From positions 52,584,068 to 52,648,067 of the forward strand of contig NC_088866.1 in assembly GCF_032884065.1 (NCBI RefSeq): a stretch of 64,000 nt of DNA, written 5' to 3'. Made by a program: the position numbers and the translations under genes. Source of the stretch: Artemia franciscana (taxonomy: Eukaryota; Arthropoda; Branchiopoda; Anostraca; Artemiidae). Positions 37,099 through 50,004 of the stretch are shown here, in pieces; position 1 is the stretch's first letter; each line of letters starts with the position of its first letter. The notes below the pieces were generated by a model. That model made no database searches and was not told the DNA's origin. It saw only the letters and a list, made by a program, of their open reading frames with translations.

Positions 37099-38416
37099 CT
37101 ATAAATGGGCTGGCATTCCCCCCCCCATGGGAATTCCCATTATTTGCTTGTACAAATCACCCCCAAATCTTATATAAGTATTGTATAAAACAAATTCCAA
37201 TAACTCAAAAATCATATCCAAGCTGTAATATCTCAAGTTAACTGTAGTATTAAAGCAGTTTGTCCATATGGCTTTTTTATTATAACTGTCTATTTTTAAG
37301 AACCTTTTACTAGATAAGAGGAAAGATTTCTTGATAACAGTTTTTAAATTATCAAACACTAAATTAAGTGATAAATTAGTATACATTGTCGCAAAATCGA
37401 AAGACTCAATTGTTTTAGCTGAAACCATTGTTAAAGAATCTATCACCTGCAGTGAATTATTAACACTCCAATATGGATTAAAATTCGAAAAATTTTTAAT
37501 ACCAGAACAATAGGTTTTAAGTTTATTTACAATTTCCTTTAAAATTAAAGAGAGGTCAGTAGCAGCAATGCGGGTTGGACATTTAGCTGCTCCAGCAATA
37601 AACCGTGGTTTAGGGGGATTCTTATGAAATTTTACAGTCCAATATAGGAAAGGGAACTTTTTATCATTGTCATTTATTTTAATATTAAAATTTTTAAAAA
37701 GTATTTCTTCAGTCTTTTCAATTAAATTCTCATCCTCTATATTTAACTTTTCATAAACATTAGTTGTGCATAATTCCCTTTTTAAGATATCACAATACAG
37801 CTTCTGACAAATTATGGCAAAATTATTATTAGCTTTATCCACTGGCACAATTACAAATTCATTCTTTAGATTAGCAATTGCTTGTTTAATCTTCGCATTA
37901 TAAAATAATGATTTAGTGTTACTATTTTTTACGTTAGAATATATTTTATTTCTTACTCTACTAATAACTAAATTCTTCCAACTTTGAAAACTCTCTTTAT
38001 TTTTATTCTCTTTCTTACACCACTTATCAATAAATAAATCAAAATCATTTTCCAAGCCATCAAGAACACTCGATGGTTTCAGATGATGAGAAAGACGGAA
38101 ATTAGCCCCTTTATTCATTATAATTTGAAGATCATCTTGCTTTATTATTGACAAGTCCCCTGTTATAACATGTTTGTAAGTAGGATTTACAAATGGGCCA
38201 AGTTGCTTACAATTACAAACCGGTTTCCAATTTATATCGCTATCTAGTTCGTTTAGTATTAAATTATAATTAAAAATAATTTGCCCAATAGTTTTTGAAA
38301 ATTTATAAGTTAAAACTGGACTATCATTATAATTTAAATTACTAGGAAGGGCCTGTTTCACATGCCGCTGATTTAAAATTTCTGGTAAATTAATATCTTC
38401 AATCTGCTTACAAGTA
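37099..38416 (-). pseudogene. Penelope-like reverse transcriptase, N-terminal and palm part
   Basis: An open frame of about 440 codons. Landmarks in order: CNCKQLGPFVNPTYKHVITGDLSII (a C-x-C then HVxTGDL block seen in some Penelope-like proteins), ANFRLSHHLKPSS, FVIVPVDKANNNFAIICQK, PFLYWTVKFHKNPPKPRFIAG, FDFATMYTNLSLN (catalytic block A) and GIPMGGGM. After GIPMGG the frame shifts in a run of nine Cs (minus-strand Gs, 37119-37127) and stops at 37099. The following frame (36539-37093) carries the rest. Confidence 0.85.
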
Positions 38417-39106
38417 AAATTAATAAGTTGTCTGTCTGTCTGTCTGTGGATCAGGTGACGTCATGTTTCTGTGTCGACTGACGTCATGAAATTAGTTGTC
38501 GTCATTTTTGCTATGACGGTGACGTCATTAATGGTATTTAAGACATTTGTTCACGGAAAAATGTTTAAGTTTAAAATGACTGATGAACTTACAATGGGGA
38601 CGCCGGGGGCACAAGCGGGATATATAAATGACGACCGGGACACAGGGATTGTTCGAATAGAAATTACAGACTAGGACACCGGGACACAAATGACGACCGG
38701 GACACCGGGACACAGGGAATATAAATGACGACCGGGACACTCAAAGATAAATTACAAACTGGGATACCGGGACACAAATGACGACCGGGACACAGGGAAT
38801 ATAAATGACGACCGGGACACAGGGACACATCATTAGAATAATGAGGTATAGATCTGAATACGGATTGTTTTTCCCATGGACAATTATATGTTGCATGTTC
38901 AAGAGTCAGTAAACCTGACAATCTATTTATATGCACAGGCAATGGGACAGCGAAGAATGTTGTATATTCGCATGTTTTACGTAGTTAAAAACATATATTT
39001 ATATCTATCTCTATTCACAGGTGGGACACAGGGACACAACTACAATGGCGCGTAACTAATATGGCGCGTAACGACTTACGCGCGCGGGGGGGGCTTGGGG
39101 TGGCGC
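38416..39106 (+). mobile_element. Truncated Helitron copy
   Basis: It shares AATAAGTTGTCTGTCTGTC, GGTGACGTCATGTTTCTGTG and ATGTTTAAGTTTAAAATGAC with the 5' part of the Helitron at 31353, then a GACCGGGACAC minisatellite (38610-38826), then the 3' stretch ATGGCGCGTAACGACTTACG. It lacks the helicase, the TC start and the final half of the 3' hairpin with CTAG: it breaks off at GGGGTGGCGC (39106). It is a non-autonomous derivative damaged at both ends. Confidence 0.8.
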
Positions 39107-39179
39107 TTCTATATAATATACAAAATATGCTAATAAATATCTATTTTTGTTGCGACTATATCCATGATTAAAGACCAAA

Positions 39180-39335
39180 GTCTCCCAAACAGTTACCCAG
39201 TTTGACCCCCCCCCCACAAGAATTTTGTCCGACACATAAAAAAGTGTGGAAAATACATTAATTTTTTTGTGTTTTGTAAGTTTTTAAACCCCCCCCCCCC
39301 CACCCCTCACGGAAAAAATAATGGATATGGCCCTG
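39180..39335. repeat. Short dispersed repeat, third copy
   Basis: A CCCCCC-rich block, GTTTTTAAACCCCC and ATGGATATGGCCCTG, a diverged copy of the family at 3990-4165 with homopolymer expansions. Confidence 0.45.
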
Positions 39336-39582
39336 GGGTAGAAAAATGAGGGAAAACAGTTAGAAACAAAGCATGTTATTCAATAATTTCCTTTCAAAGC
39401 TAAACTGAAAATAGCGTGATGAACAGAAGGAAGTAGACTTTGAACTATTTCCATCCGTTGTCAGGGAAATTTTGCAAAAAGAATAAGTTAAGAGATACAA
39501 TCTAGCAACCAAGGAACCAACATACGAGTTATACTTTTGGTGACTTATTGACTAAGGTCAGTAGTTACTAACCTCGATCCCG

Positions 39583-41765
39583 ATTAAATAAAAAAAAAGT
39601 GCTTTTTACTGAAAGTAAGGAGTGACATTAAAACTTAAAAACGAACAGAGACTATTCCGTATATAAAAGGGGCTGTCCCCTCCTCAACACCCAGCTCTTT
39701 ACGCTGAAGTTTTTCATTGTTTTAAAAAGCAGAGTTGTGAGAAACAGTAAAACTTAAGCGTAAGGAGCGGGGTGTTGAGGAAGAAACAACCCCTTTCATA
39801 TACGGAATAATTTCTGTTCGTTTTTAAGTTTTAGCGTCGCTCCTTACTTTCAGTTAAAAAAAAATCTTGTTTTTTTCATTTAATTTCTGAACATTTTTGA
39901 ATTAATACAGGTTTTGATTTTGGCTAGCCTTAGATGAATAATTAACACTAAATTTGCATATTAATTTTACTTTTTTGGTTAAATGGCTTCTCAAAGTTTT
40001 GAATGGACGATTTTGAGAAAAAAAGGGTGGGGGAGGGGGCCTAGTGGTCTTCAAATTTTCCAGAACTTTTAATCTTATTTACGAACGTTTTTACTAGTAA
40101 TAAATATATATAGCTTACAAATTAATTTACGCAACTAACTTCTATATTCGTATTTTTTTATTACGTATATGGGGGGGGGGGGTCACCCATCGTCAATATC
40201 TCACTCTTTACACTAAAGTTCGAATTTTTTTTTCCAATTCTTTAATAATGACCCCTGAATTACAAAAACCATTTAATTAGAATAAACAGCTCTTTTGAAA
40301 TTACTAAACATAGTTTATAGCGTAAAGAGCAGGGTACTGAGGAGGGGAAGAAGCCCTTCATATACGTAATAATTTCCGTTCGATTTAAGTTTTAATGTCG
40401 CTCCTTACTTTTAGTTGAAAAACTTTTTTTATTTAATTTCTGAACGTTTTTGAATTAATCGAGGTTTTGATTTTGGTTAAACGTTCATGAATAGTTAAAA
40501 CGAAATTTGCATATTAAATTTACCTTTTTTGGCGAAATGGCTTTCTCAAAGTTTTGATCGAATAATTTTGAGGAAAAAGGGGCGGGGGAAGGGGCCTAGT
40601 TGCCCACCAATTTTTTTGGTTACTTAAAAAAGCCACTAGAACTTTCTATTTTATTTACGAACGTTTTTATTAGTAATAAATACACATAACTTACAAATTA
40701 ACTTACGTAACGAACTTCAACAATATATTCATATATTTTTATCACGTACATGAGGGGGTTCACCCCTACGATAGTACCTCGCTCTTTACACTAAAGTTCT
40801 AATTTTATTCCAATTCTGTAAGAATGACCCCTGAATCAAAAAGGCCGTTTAATTAGAATAAATAGCCCTTTTGAAATTACCAAAAATACTTTAGCGTAAA
40901 GAGCAAGGTATTGAGGAGGGGACGAACCCCTCATATATGTAATAATTTCAGTTCATATTAAGTTTTAATGTTGCTCCTTATTTTCAGTTTTAAAAAAAAA
41001 CTCATTTTTATTTAATTTCTCATTGTTTTTTAAATAACGCTGGAAAATCCAGCGCCCCCTTCATGAAAATTCTCTTCACCCATGATAACTTCCTCCATGG
41101 AAAGATCCTCTCACGTAGCCACCTCCCCACGACCCCCCTACTACCAGAAAAATCCCCCCTGAAAACGTCAGTACACTTACCAACAACCAATAATATATGT
41201 AAACAATGGGCAAAGTTCATAACTTGCAGTCCTTTCCCCAGGGACTGTGGAGGATTACGTCGTCCTCAAAGACATAGTTACTAGATTTTTCAACTATGCT
41301 GAACAAAATAGCCTTCTCAAAATTTTGATCCGGTGACTTTGGGGGAAAATGAGCGTAGGAGGGAGTCTAGTTGCCCTCCAATGTATTTAGTCACTAAAAA
41401 AGGGCGCTAGAATTTTTAAGTTCCGTTAAAATGAGTCCTCTCGCGGCATTCTAGGACCACTAGGTCGATACGATCACCCCATGAAAAAAACAAAACAAAA
41501 AAACAAATAAAAGCGTATCCGTGATCATTCTTCTGGCAAAATTCTAATGACTTTTAGGGGGTGTTTCCCCCTTTTTCGAAAATAAGACAAATTTTCTCAG
41601 GCTCGTAACTTTTGATGGGCAAGACTAAACTTGATGAAAATTGTATGTTTAAAATAAGCATTAAATTCCCATTCTTTTGACCTATATATTGGTATCAATT
41701 CCACAATTCAAAATTTTTGCAGATAGGAGCTTGAAATCTCTACAGTATGGTTATCTGATACAAGG
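39583..41765. mobile_element. Family A hairpin element, copy 3, with internal duplication
   Basis: It begins at the internal hairpin (39583-39870). A segment of about 560 bp (hairpin right arm, TTTCTGAACGTTTTTGAATTAAT, AACGAAATTTGCATATTAA, to the next GCTCCTTAC) appears twice, at about 39855-40395 and 40400-40975. Near the right end the order is changed: the GATAGGAGCTTGAAATCTCTACAG block (about 41720) lies after the TCGTAACTTTTGATGGG block rather than before it. The terminal palindrome is absent. Non-coding. Confidence 0.75.
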
Positions 41766-41975
41766 CCGTAAGGTACGGTAGGGTTCACTCATTTACAAGT
41801 CTGTATCCAGAGGAGGGGGGATTTACTAGATTTTACCCCCTCACCACCACCAAAAAATGGACCAAAAAAGTAAGAAAATGCATATAAAAAACTAATGATG
41901 TGTTTGTAATTTTTTTCCGCCCATAAATTCCCTCCACCCGAACATGAATCCAGTATACACCCTTGCTCATTTATT
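41761..41975. repeat. Short dispersed repeat, inverted copy
   Basis: It starts CAAGGCCGTAAGG and then GTATCCAGAGGAGGGGGG, the reverse orientation of the GATACGGCCTTG family, continuing with an A-rich block to about 41975. Confidence 0.45.
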
Positions 41976-42239
41976 ACTTACTTAATAAAGAAATTACATA
42001 TGAATTTTCGGCAAACGAAAAACGGAGTACAGTAAGAAAATAAACGTAACATAGCAAGCGAAAGTGAAAAACCAAAAATATTTTTTCTTTTCTTTTGTAT
42101 TTCCTGTTGTTATATTTCGTATTTAAAATAATTAAATACAAGAAATTGAGCGATCAAGAAAAAAATAGAGTACGACAAGAAGAATAAAGAAAATCCATAG
42201 TAAATGAACCTAATGTGCAACAAAAAAACATGTTTACTG

Positions 42240-43876
42240 AAAACACTAGATAGAACAAGATCTAAGAGCTCAGGTGGCACTTGTCATGAAGCCGGAAGAG
42301 CCAAGAACTCATGCGGCATGAGCTCTAGAGAAATTATAAGAATCAATAAATTGATTTAAAACGAAAATGAGAGGCTTAATGCTGGTCGGGATTTAAAATA
42401 AGAGCTCTGAGTCACAAGGTCCTTCTAAATATCTAAAATCATTAAGATCCGATCACCCACTCGTAAGTTAAAAATACCTCATTTTTTCTAATTTTCCCCC
42501 TCCCTTCCGCCCCCCAGATGGTCGAATCGGGGAAAACACTTTATCAAGTCAATTCGTGCAGCTCCCGGACAGGTCTACCAATTTTCATCGTCCTAGCACG
42601 TCCAGAAGCACCAAACTCGCCAAAGCACTTAACCCCACCCCTTAACACCCCCAAAGAGAGCGGATATAATACGGTTACGTCAATCACGTATCTACAACAA
42701 TTGCTTATTCTACCCACCAAGTTCCATCCCGATCTCTGCACTCTAAGCGTTTTCCAAGGTTTCCGGTTCCCCCTCCAACTCCCCCCAATGTCAACAGATC
42801 TGGTCGGGATTTGAAATAAGAGCTCTGAGACATGAGTTGCTTCTAAATATCAAACTTCATTAAGATCCGGTCACCCGTTCTTACGTTAAAAATGCCTCAA
42901 TTTTTCTAATTTCTCCAAATTAACACCCCCCCAGCTCCTCTAAAGAGAACGGATCCATTCCAATTATTTCAAAGACGTATCTATAACGTGTGATTATTCT
43001 TCCCAACAAGTTTCATTCCGATCTCTCCACTCTAAGCGTTTTCCAAGATTTCCGGTTTCCAAGATTTCTCTTTCCCCCTTCCAACCCTCTATGTTCCCGG
43101 ATCCGATTTGAATTGGATATGTAGCATCTGAGACATATGATCCTTCTATATATCAAGTTTCATTAAGATCCAATCACCCATTCGTAAGATACCTCGTTTT
43201 CACGTTTTCCAAGAATTCCGTTTTCTCTATCCAACTCTCCCAAATTTCAGTGGATCTGGTCGGTATTTAAAATGACAGCTCTAAAGCACAATATCCTTCT
43301 AAATATGAAATTTCGTTAAGACCTGATCACCCCTTGGTAAGTTGAAAATATCTCATTTTTTCTAATTTTTCAGAATTAGCCCCTCCCTCAACTACCCCAA
43401 CGAGAGCGGAACCGTTCCGGTTATATCAATCACGTATCTAGGACTTGTGCTTATTTTTACCACCAAGTTTCATCCCGATCCCTCCACTCTAAGCGTTTTC
43501 CAAGATTTTAGGTTCCCCCAACTCCCCTAATGTCTTCGGATCCGGTCGGGATTTAAAAAGAGAGCTCTGAGACACAATATCGATGAAAATATTAAATTTT
43601 ATAAAGATCCGATCACCCGTTCGTAAATTAAAAATACCTCATTTTTTCTAAATTTTCTGATTTAACCGTCCCCCCACTCCCCACAGATGGTCAAATCGGG
43701 GAAACGACCATTTTTAATTTAATATTCCTTATCTGGTTTCTAATACGCCTGCCAAATTTCATCGTCCTAGCTTACCTGGAAGTGCCTAAACTAACAAAAC
43801 CGGGACAGACAGACCGACCGACAGACCGACAGAATTTGCGATCGCTATATGTCACTTGGTAGATACCAAGTGCCAT
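42240..43876. mobile_element. Family B element, copy 1
   Basis: A non-coding repeat of about 1.6 kb. Several internal units of about 290-420 bp each contain GGTCGGGATTTAAAATAAGAG, TTAAGATCCGATCACCCGTTCG and CACTCTAAGCGTTTTCCAAG, near 42383, 42802, 43258 and 43543. The right end has CATCGTCCTAGCTTACCTGG, a run of GACAGACCGACC, TTTGCGATCGCTATATG and a terminal palindrome CACTTGGTA-GAT-ACCAAGTG (43855-43873). Other copies: 50299-51449 and 62872-64000 (reverse). Frames within it are incidental. Confidence 0.75.
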
Positions 43877-45100
43877 AAAAAAATAAACAAATCGTAAGAA
43901 ACAAGATAAACTAAAGGAACAAGAAAAAGAAAAATTACAAAACTGAGTAAAATGAGAATAAAAAAGCACGCAGTACACAAACCTGACATCCAACACTAAA
44001 TACACTATACGAAAAAAAAAAGAATTATGATAAAGGGAATATCTGTGTGTTGTCATTAGGGAATAAGAAAAACAATTTTTTTTTATTTTAAAATAAATAA
44101 GCTAAATTAGTTAATATAACTTGACCGAGATTTTTATTCGCAAAAATTAACATTGAATTTTTGATCCCAACTACAACTACAACTACAACAAAACAACTAT
44201 AACTTTAAAGGAATACAAAAAATATTTTTTTTGTATTTTCATTGAAAAATGACAAATTTCTTGACAAAAAATGTCACTTAATCTGTTCGGTGCCATAAAT
44301 TTTTATGTTGCCGATTTCATCCCCACACTTTTTTTTTAATTTGGGGTCTGCTGCTACCAAAACAAAATAACTTCATGTGAACGTCTTTCTAATTAAAATT
44401 TGAATTCCGATTTTTCCTATTTTTAAAGATATATATATTTGCGTAAATTTTCTTTAACTAATTCATACAGATAAATTTCATTCTCACCGTCCTTGGTAGT
44501 TTAAGAGGATTCGATGCCTTAAAAACGTCTCAAAGACGAAGGGTCCCCAAGGAAATAATTCTCCCAGGGGACTAGTTGTCATTGAAAACTATTAATAATT
44601 TGGGATTCAACTTTAAAATTTGATTGAAAAGACACTGAAACTGTGTCGGCAAGGTTTTCAATCAAAGTGGGTTGCACCACATGGAACTCCCATAGATACC
44701 AAATTAAAAAAATGACATTTCTTTTGAGTTGATTTTTTTGCGTTTTCCTATCAGGTAGGCTAGAACATGTCTATAGGATACCCTTTCCTAAACTTCTCTA
44801 ATGATATTTAAGTTTCACTAAAACTGAGTATCTCCATCTCCGGCACAAAGAAAGAGAAGTGAAACGAGTTTTCAAAGATTTCCAGGAAAGTGGGTCTATC
44901 TCTTATCTAAGCTTTACAAGTTATGGCAAGACCGTTCAATTCTAAATACTAAACTAACAAATAGCTTACAATGTACAATAAGGCGATTCTTTAAGATATC
45001 AAATCCTCTTAAGAAAACAAGCGTACCTACATCCTGATGATGTAAGGTTTTTTTTTCTTCTCAAAAAACCAAAATATGAAGGACAAATTACCAAAAAATT
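43877..45100. other. Intronic sequence upstream of pseudo-exons, no gene seen
   Basis: AT-rich intron of the ENT gene. It includes the dispersed CATTGAAAAATGACAAA motif near 44240. No coding sequence is seen. Confidence 0.5.
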
Positions 45101-45127
45101 TAAGCAAGTCGTTTCCTGGTAGGACTT

Positions 45128-45210
45128 AACACGAAAAGAAAACATTTGTCCAGTTTAATAACATGTTTGGTATTTGGCTCATACAGCCAAGGATAGGTAA
45201 TAAGAAACTT
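45128..45210 (-). pseudogene. Degenerate duplicate of ENT exon 2 (copy nearer the 3' side)
   Basis: The minus strand reads FLLPILGCMSQIPNMLLNWTN followed by VFFSC and a stop, closely matching ENT exon 2 (FLPILGFMSQVPNMLLNWTN). The 5' third of the exon and its acceptor are missing. The GTAAGT donor has lost bases: the sequence reads TGTTAAGT where exon 2 has TGTGGGTAAGT. One extra codon sits after FL. It cannot be spliced like the real exon. It lies 3' of the functional exon, in the intron before exon 3. Confidence 0.85.
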
Positions 45211-45458
45211 ACCTATCATTGTTTATGGGCGGGGAGTGCAAGAGGGCCTGTACTCTCTAGATTTTTAAAACACCTTTTTTGGGCTAATTCCATTGAAAAA
45301 TGTCTCTTTGTATTTTCATTGAAAAAATTGAAAAATGACAAATTTCTTGGAAAAAAAGAGTCAAATTTTTCAAAATCTGGCCAACAATCTAGGCTTTAAG
45401 GCCTTTTTTCCAAACTACTTATAATAATTTTTTTTATGAACATGATGAACGACTAACC

Positions 45459-45541
45459 CAGAGGAAACAAAAACATTTGTCCAGTTTACACAATATATTT
45501 GGTATTTAACCCATAAAGCCAAGGACAGGTAAGAAATTTAC
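45459..45541 (-). pseudogene. Degenerate duplicate of ENT exon 2 (middle copy)
   Basis: The minus strand reads NFLPVLGFMG, a stop, then IPNIL, and loses frame through one extra base. Exon 2 has NFLPILGFMSQVPNML. The donor position is GTTAGT, still close to a splice donor. The acceptor and first ~14 codons are absent. Flanking intron text, TGAACATGATGAACGACTAACCC versus the real TGAAAAAGATGAACAACTTACCC, is duplicated too. Confidence 0.85.
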
Positions 45542-45719
45542 ATATCCTCGTTTTTTTTTGGGGGGGGGGTGCATGGAAGGCCTCCACTCCCTCAACTTTG
45601 AAAAATTTCGTAAAAACAAACGTCAAAACTGTTCAAAATTTAACTAGCAATCTACGCTTTAAAACTTTTTTTCACACTACTTCTAATAATCTTTTTGTTG
45701 AAAAAGATGAACAACTTAC

Positions 45720-45841
45720 CCACAGGAAACAAAAACATTTGTCCAGTTTAATAACATATTTGGTACTTGGCTCATAAAGCCAAGGATTGGTAAGAAATTT
45801 GATGCGTAATCGGATCCTTCTAGCTTGTAGTTCACGAAATA
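45720..45841 (-). CDS. SLC29: ENT transporter, exon 2 (TM1-TM2 loop and TM2)
   Basis: The acceptor TTGTCTTGCAG precedes 45841 and the donor GTAAGT follows 45720. It has 40 codons plus two bases: YFVNYKLEGS, DYASNFLPIL, GFMSQVPNML and LNWTNVFVSC. YF..YKL after TM1 and the Q-x-P-N motif in TM2 are ENT signatures. Joined to exon 1 it reads FITAKD-YFVNYKL, and to exon 3 VSCGGNLTIR. In the other minus frames the same DNA is also open, so simple ORF calling hides it. Two broken copies of this exon lie just downstream (45459-45541, 45128-45210). Confidence 0.94.
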
Positions 45842-45944
45842 CTGCAAGACAATACAAAAATTAGAAACTCGGAATCAAGGAAGTGACAAGGAACCGATTC
45901 ATTATATTTCTAGGTGGATTACATAATATGGACATCTTTATATT

Positions 45945-47580
<1,636 letters not shown>

Positions 47581-47589
47581 GATGGTAAT

Positions 47590-48620
47590 AAGCTTACCTA
47601 AGCTATGGATATCAGGTGATCGATTTTTTTTTCAAACAATAATTTTGACAAGACCTGTGCCTGTCATCATCAGGTTCATTCAAAACACTTGCCAGAAAAT
47701 AAAATCACTAAATAAACAAAACTAAGAACACTGAACAACACTAATAATAAGCTGAACCTGAAATTATTGTTGTGACGTGGCCCAAATTTTGGTAGAGTCA
47801 TTAATGGCTGCTATCCTAGTAGATCTTAAAGAGATTGGGCCTGTAGGAGAGGGGTGGGGTTTTTTGTGAATTTTCAGTCTATGAGTGATGGGTTCCCAAA
47901 TTTTGCTAAAATGAAACTCACCATTGTCTTTATTGATTACTGGTTTATTTTTAGCTATTTCCAGAGCTTCTCTGATTGTCCACTTTAAGACTTGCGGAAC
48001 AATAGCAATAAGTTGGGCCTGGTCAAACTTAATGGAGTGAGAAGTGTTTTCAAAAATATGATGGGTCAATGCAGAAAAACTATCTTCCTCCTTTAGCTTT
48101 GTCTTTTTGAGGCAGGCATCAATGGAATCAGCATGTTCTTTTAATCAGTGATGTAGAGGTCTCATGGTATGACCACAGCTACAAGGAATCTCATATACCC
48201 TTGGTAGATCTGAGGTAATACTGTCCTTGCCTTTGTTCAAGAAGGAGGAGATAGTTCTTCCAAAAGTAAAAACCACCTTAAAGCCAAGCTTTGTGAGTTT
48301 GGAACTTAAAATGTCAGTAATGCCCTTAATATAAGGAATGGCAAAAAGGATTTATCTTCTTCAATCTTAGGGTCAGAGCTCTTGGTTTTTCCGCTCATCT
48401 TTCTCCTGGAAATAACCTTGTCAATGAAATTTTGGGGGTATCCATTGCCTATCAGAACATCTTGAGCATAAGGAGACTTAGTTTCTTGTTTTGTGGTGAG
48501 AGCATCTGGGAAGGATAAATTATGGTTATTTTCAAGTTCAATGGTGAACTTAATATCTGGGTCCTGCTGGCCAAGATAAACACAATCTACTCTTCTTGGA
48601 TGTTCTCCTTGCAAGATGAG
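47590..48620 (-). pseudogene. Second Penelope-like element remnant with GIY-YIG endonuclease
   Basis: On the minus strand: DPDIKFTIELENNHNLSFPDAL (end of the reverse transcriptase), then VLIGNGYPQNFIDKVISRR, IPYIKGITDILSSKLTKLGF, SSFLNKGKDSI and PRVYEIPCSCGHT (start of the GIY-YIG nuclease). The Y-I-G strand is lost, and a stop precedes LKEHADSIDACLKK. HHIFENTSHSIKFDQAQLI and REALEIAKNKPVINKDNGE follow, the conserved end of the nuclease. Two frames are open, 48306-48614 and 47764-48069. It belongs to a different branch from the element at 35831. Its 3' non-coding part includes CCTGATGATGACAGGC. Confidence 0.85.
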
Positions 48621-48777
48621 AAACTAGGTTTGACTTGAGTGTATACAGAAAGCCAACTCATAGTGACAACTGGTATTGATACATAGATGTTTTGAGACTG
48701 ACATAGATGTTTGAGACTCAAATGCTTTGAGTTTCATTTATCTATGCAAATTTTGTTCAGCCTAAAGCAAAGTTGTC

Positions 48778-49005
<228 letters not shown>

Positions 49006-49261
49006 CTATTGTTACTATTTGTTACTATTGTTACTATTTATTGCTACTATTGTTACTATACTATTTGTTATTTGTTCTATGTATTTGTATATGTATTTGT
49101 TCGCTCATTAATACAACATATGATTATTGTTATCACAGTTATTATTCCTGTTTGAACCAGCAGTATGTTCACATAAAAGATTTTTAAGATTTATATTAAA
49201 CATATAAAAATGATAATAATTTGCTCCTTGATTGTCAACAAAATTATAGAACAAATAAAAA

Positions 49262-49395
<134 letters not shown>

Positions 49396-49409
49396 ATATT
49401 TATATCTCA

Positions 49410-49960
49410 AAATATATGTGATATTTGAAAACCTATTTTTTAATAGCTGTTTTTAAACTCTGTAGTAGTTTATTTTAGACTCGGATAAATTTTTCAATCT
49501 AAAGTTTTTTATAAAAATTCAAAATTATTTCGATTTTACGAAAAAAATTGAGAAAAATTATATTCAGGTATGAGATATTTGAAAACCCATCTTTTCATAA
49601 TTGTTTTTAAACTCATCTGAAGTTTGTTCTACAGACTTGATAAATTTTACTAAAAAATTCAATAAATAATTAGAAAAGAAATACAAAAAAATGCAAACTA
49701 TTCCACAGGCTATTCCATAGATTTGATAAGTTTTACAAAAAGTTGAGATATTTGTTTCTAAGCTCTTCTGTAGTTTATTTTACTGACTTAACAAATTTTA
49801 CAACAGAAAACGACTTATCAAGAAATTTTACAAAACTGACAATTTCCCAAAAAATAACAAAACTGAAGTTCAATTGCGAGATATTTGAAAAGCTATTTTT
49901 CAATAATTGTTTTAAACTCTTCAGTAGTTTACAGACTTGATCAACTTTAACTCTGAACGG
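49410..49960. repeat. Degenerate tandem repeat, about 155-bp unit
   Basis: GAGATATTTGAAAACC-type blocks occur near 49413, 49569, 49743 and 49877. Each is followed by TTTTTAAACTC, GTAGTTTA and GACTTGATAAATTTTAC blocks. It ends just before the donor side of ENT exon 1. Confidence 0.65.
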
Positions 49961-50004
49961 AACATTTTTTTAGACTGAAAAATTATATTAGAAAATGAAC
50001 TTAC

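Larger units (their letters stand above)
35831..38416 (-). mobile_element. Penelope-like retroelement, 5' end replaced by a Helitron
   Basis: A minus-strand element with a reverse-transcriptase frame (38416-36539), then about 700 bp of 3' non-coding sequence ending near 35831 at a TATATATCTATATCATG stretch. The frame is still open where the Helitron sequence begins (about 38416), so the 5' part has been lost or displaced. The same 3' end occurs at 46079-46490 and 48778-48896. In EN+ Penelope elements a GIY-YIG domain is at the C-terminus. None follows here, so this could be the group with an N-terminal endonuclease (Naiad-like), which would lie in the missing part. Confidence 0.8.

Noticed and set aside
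42518..42814. 98-codon plus-strand frame
   Set aside because: It lies inside family B copy 1 and is not conserved as a frame in the other copies.
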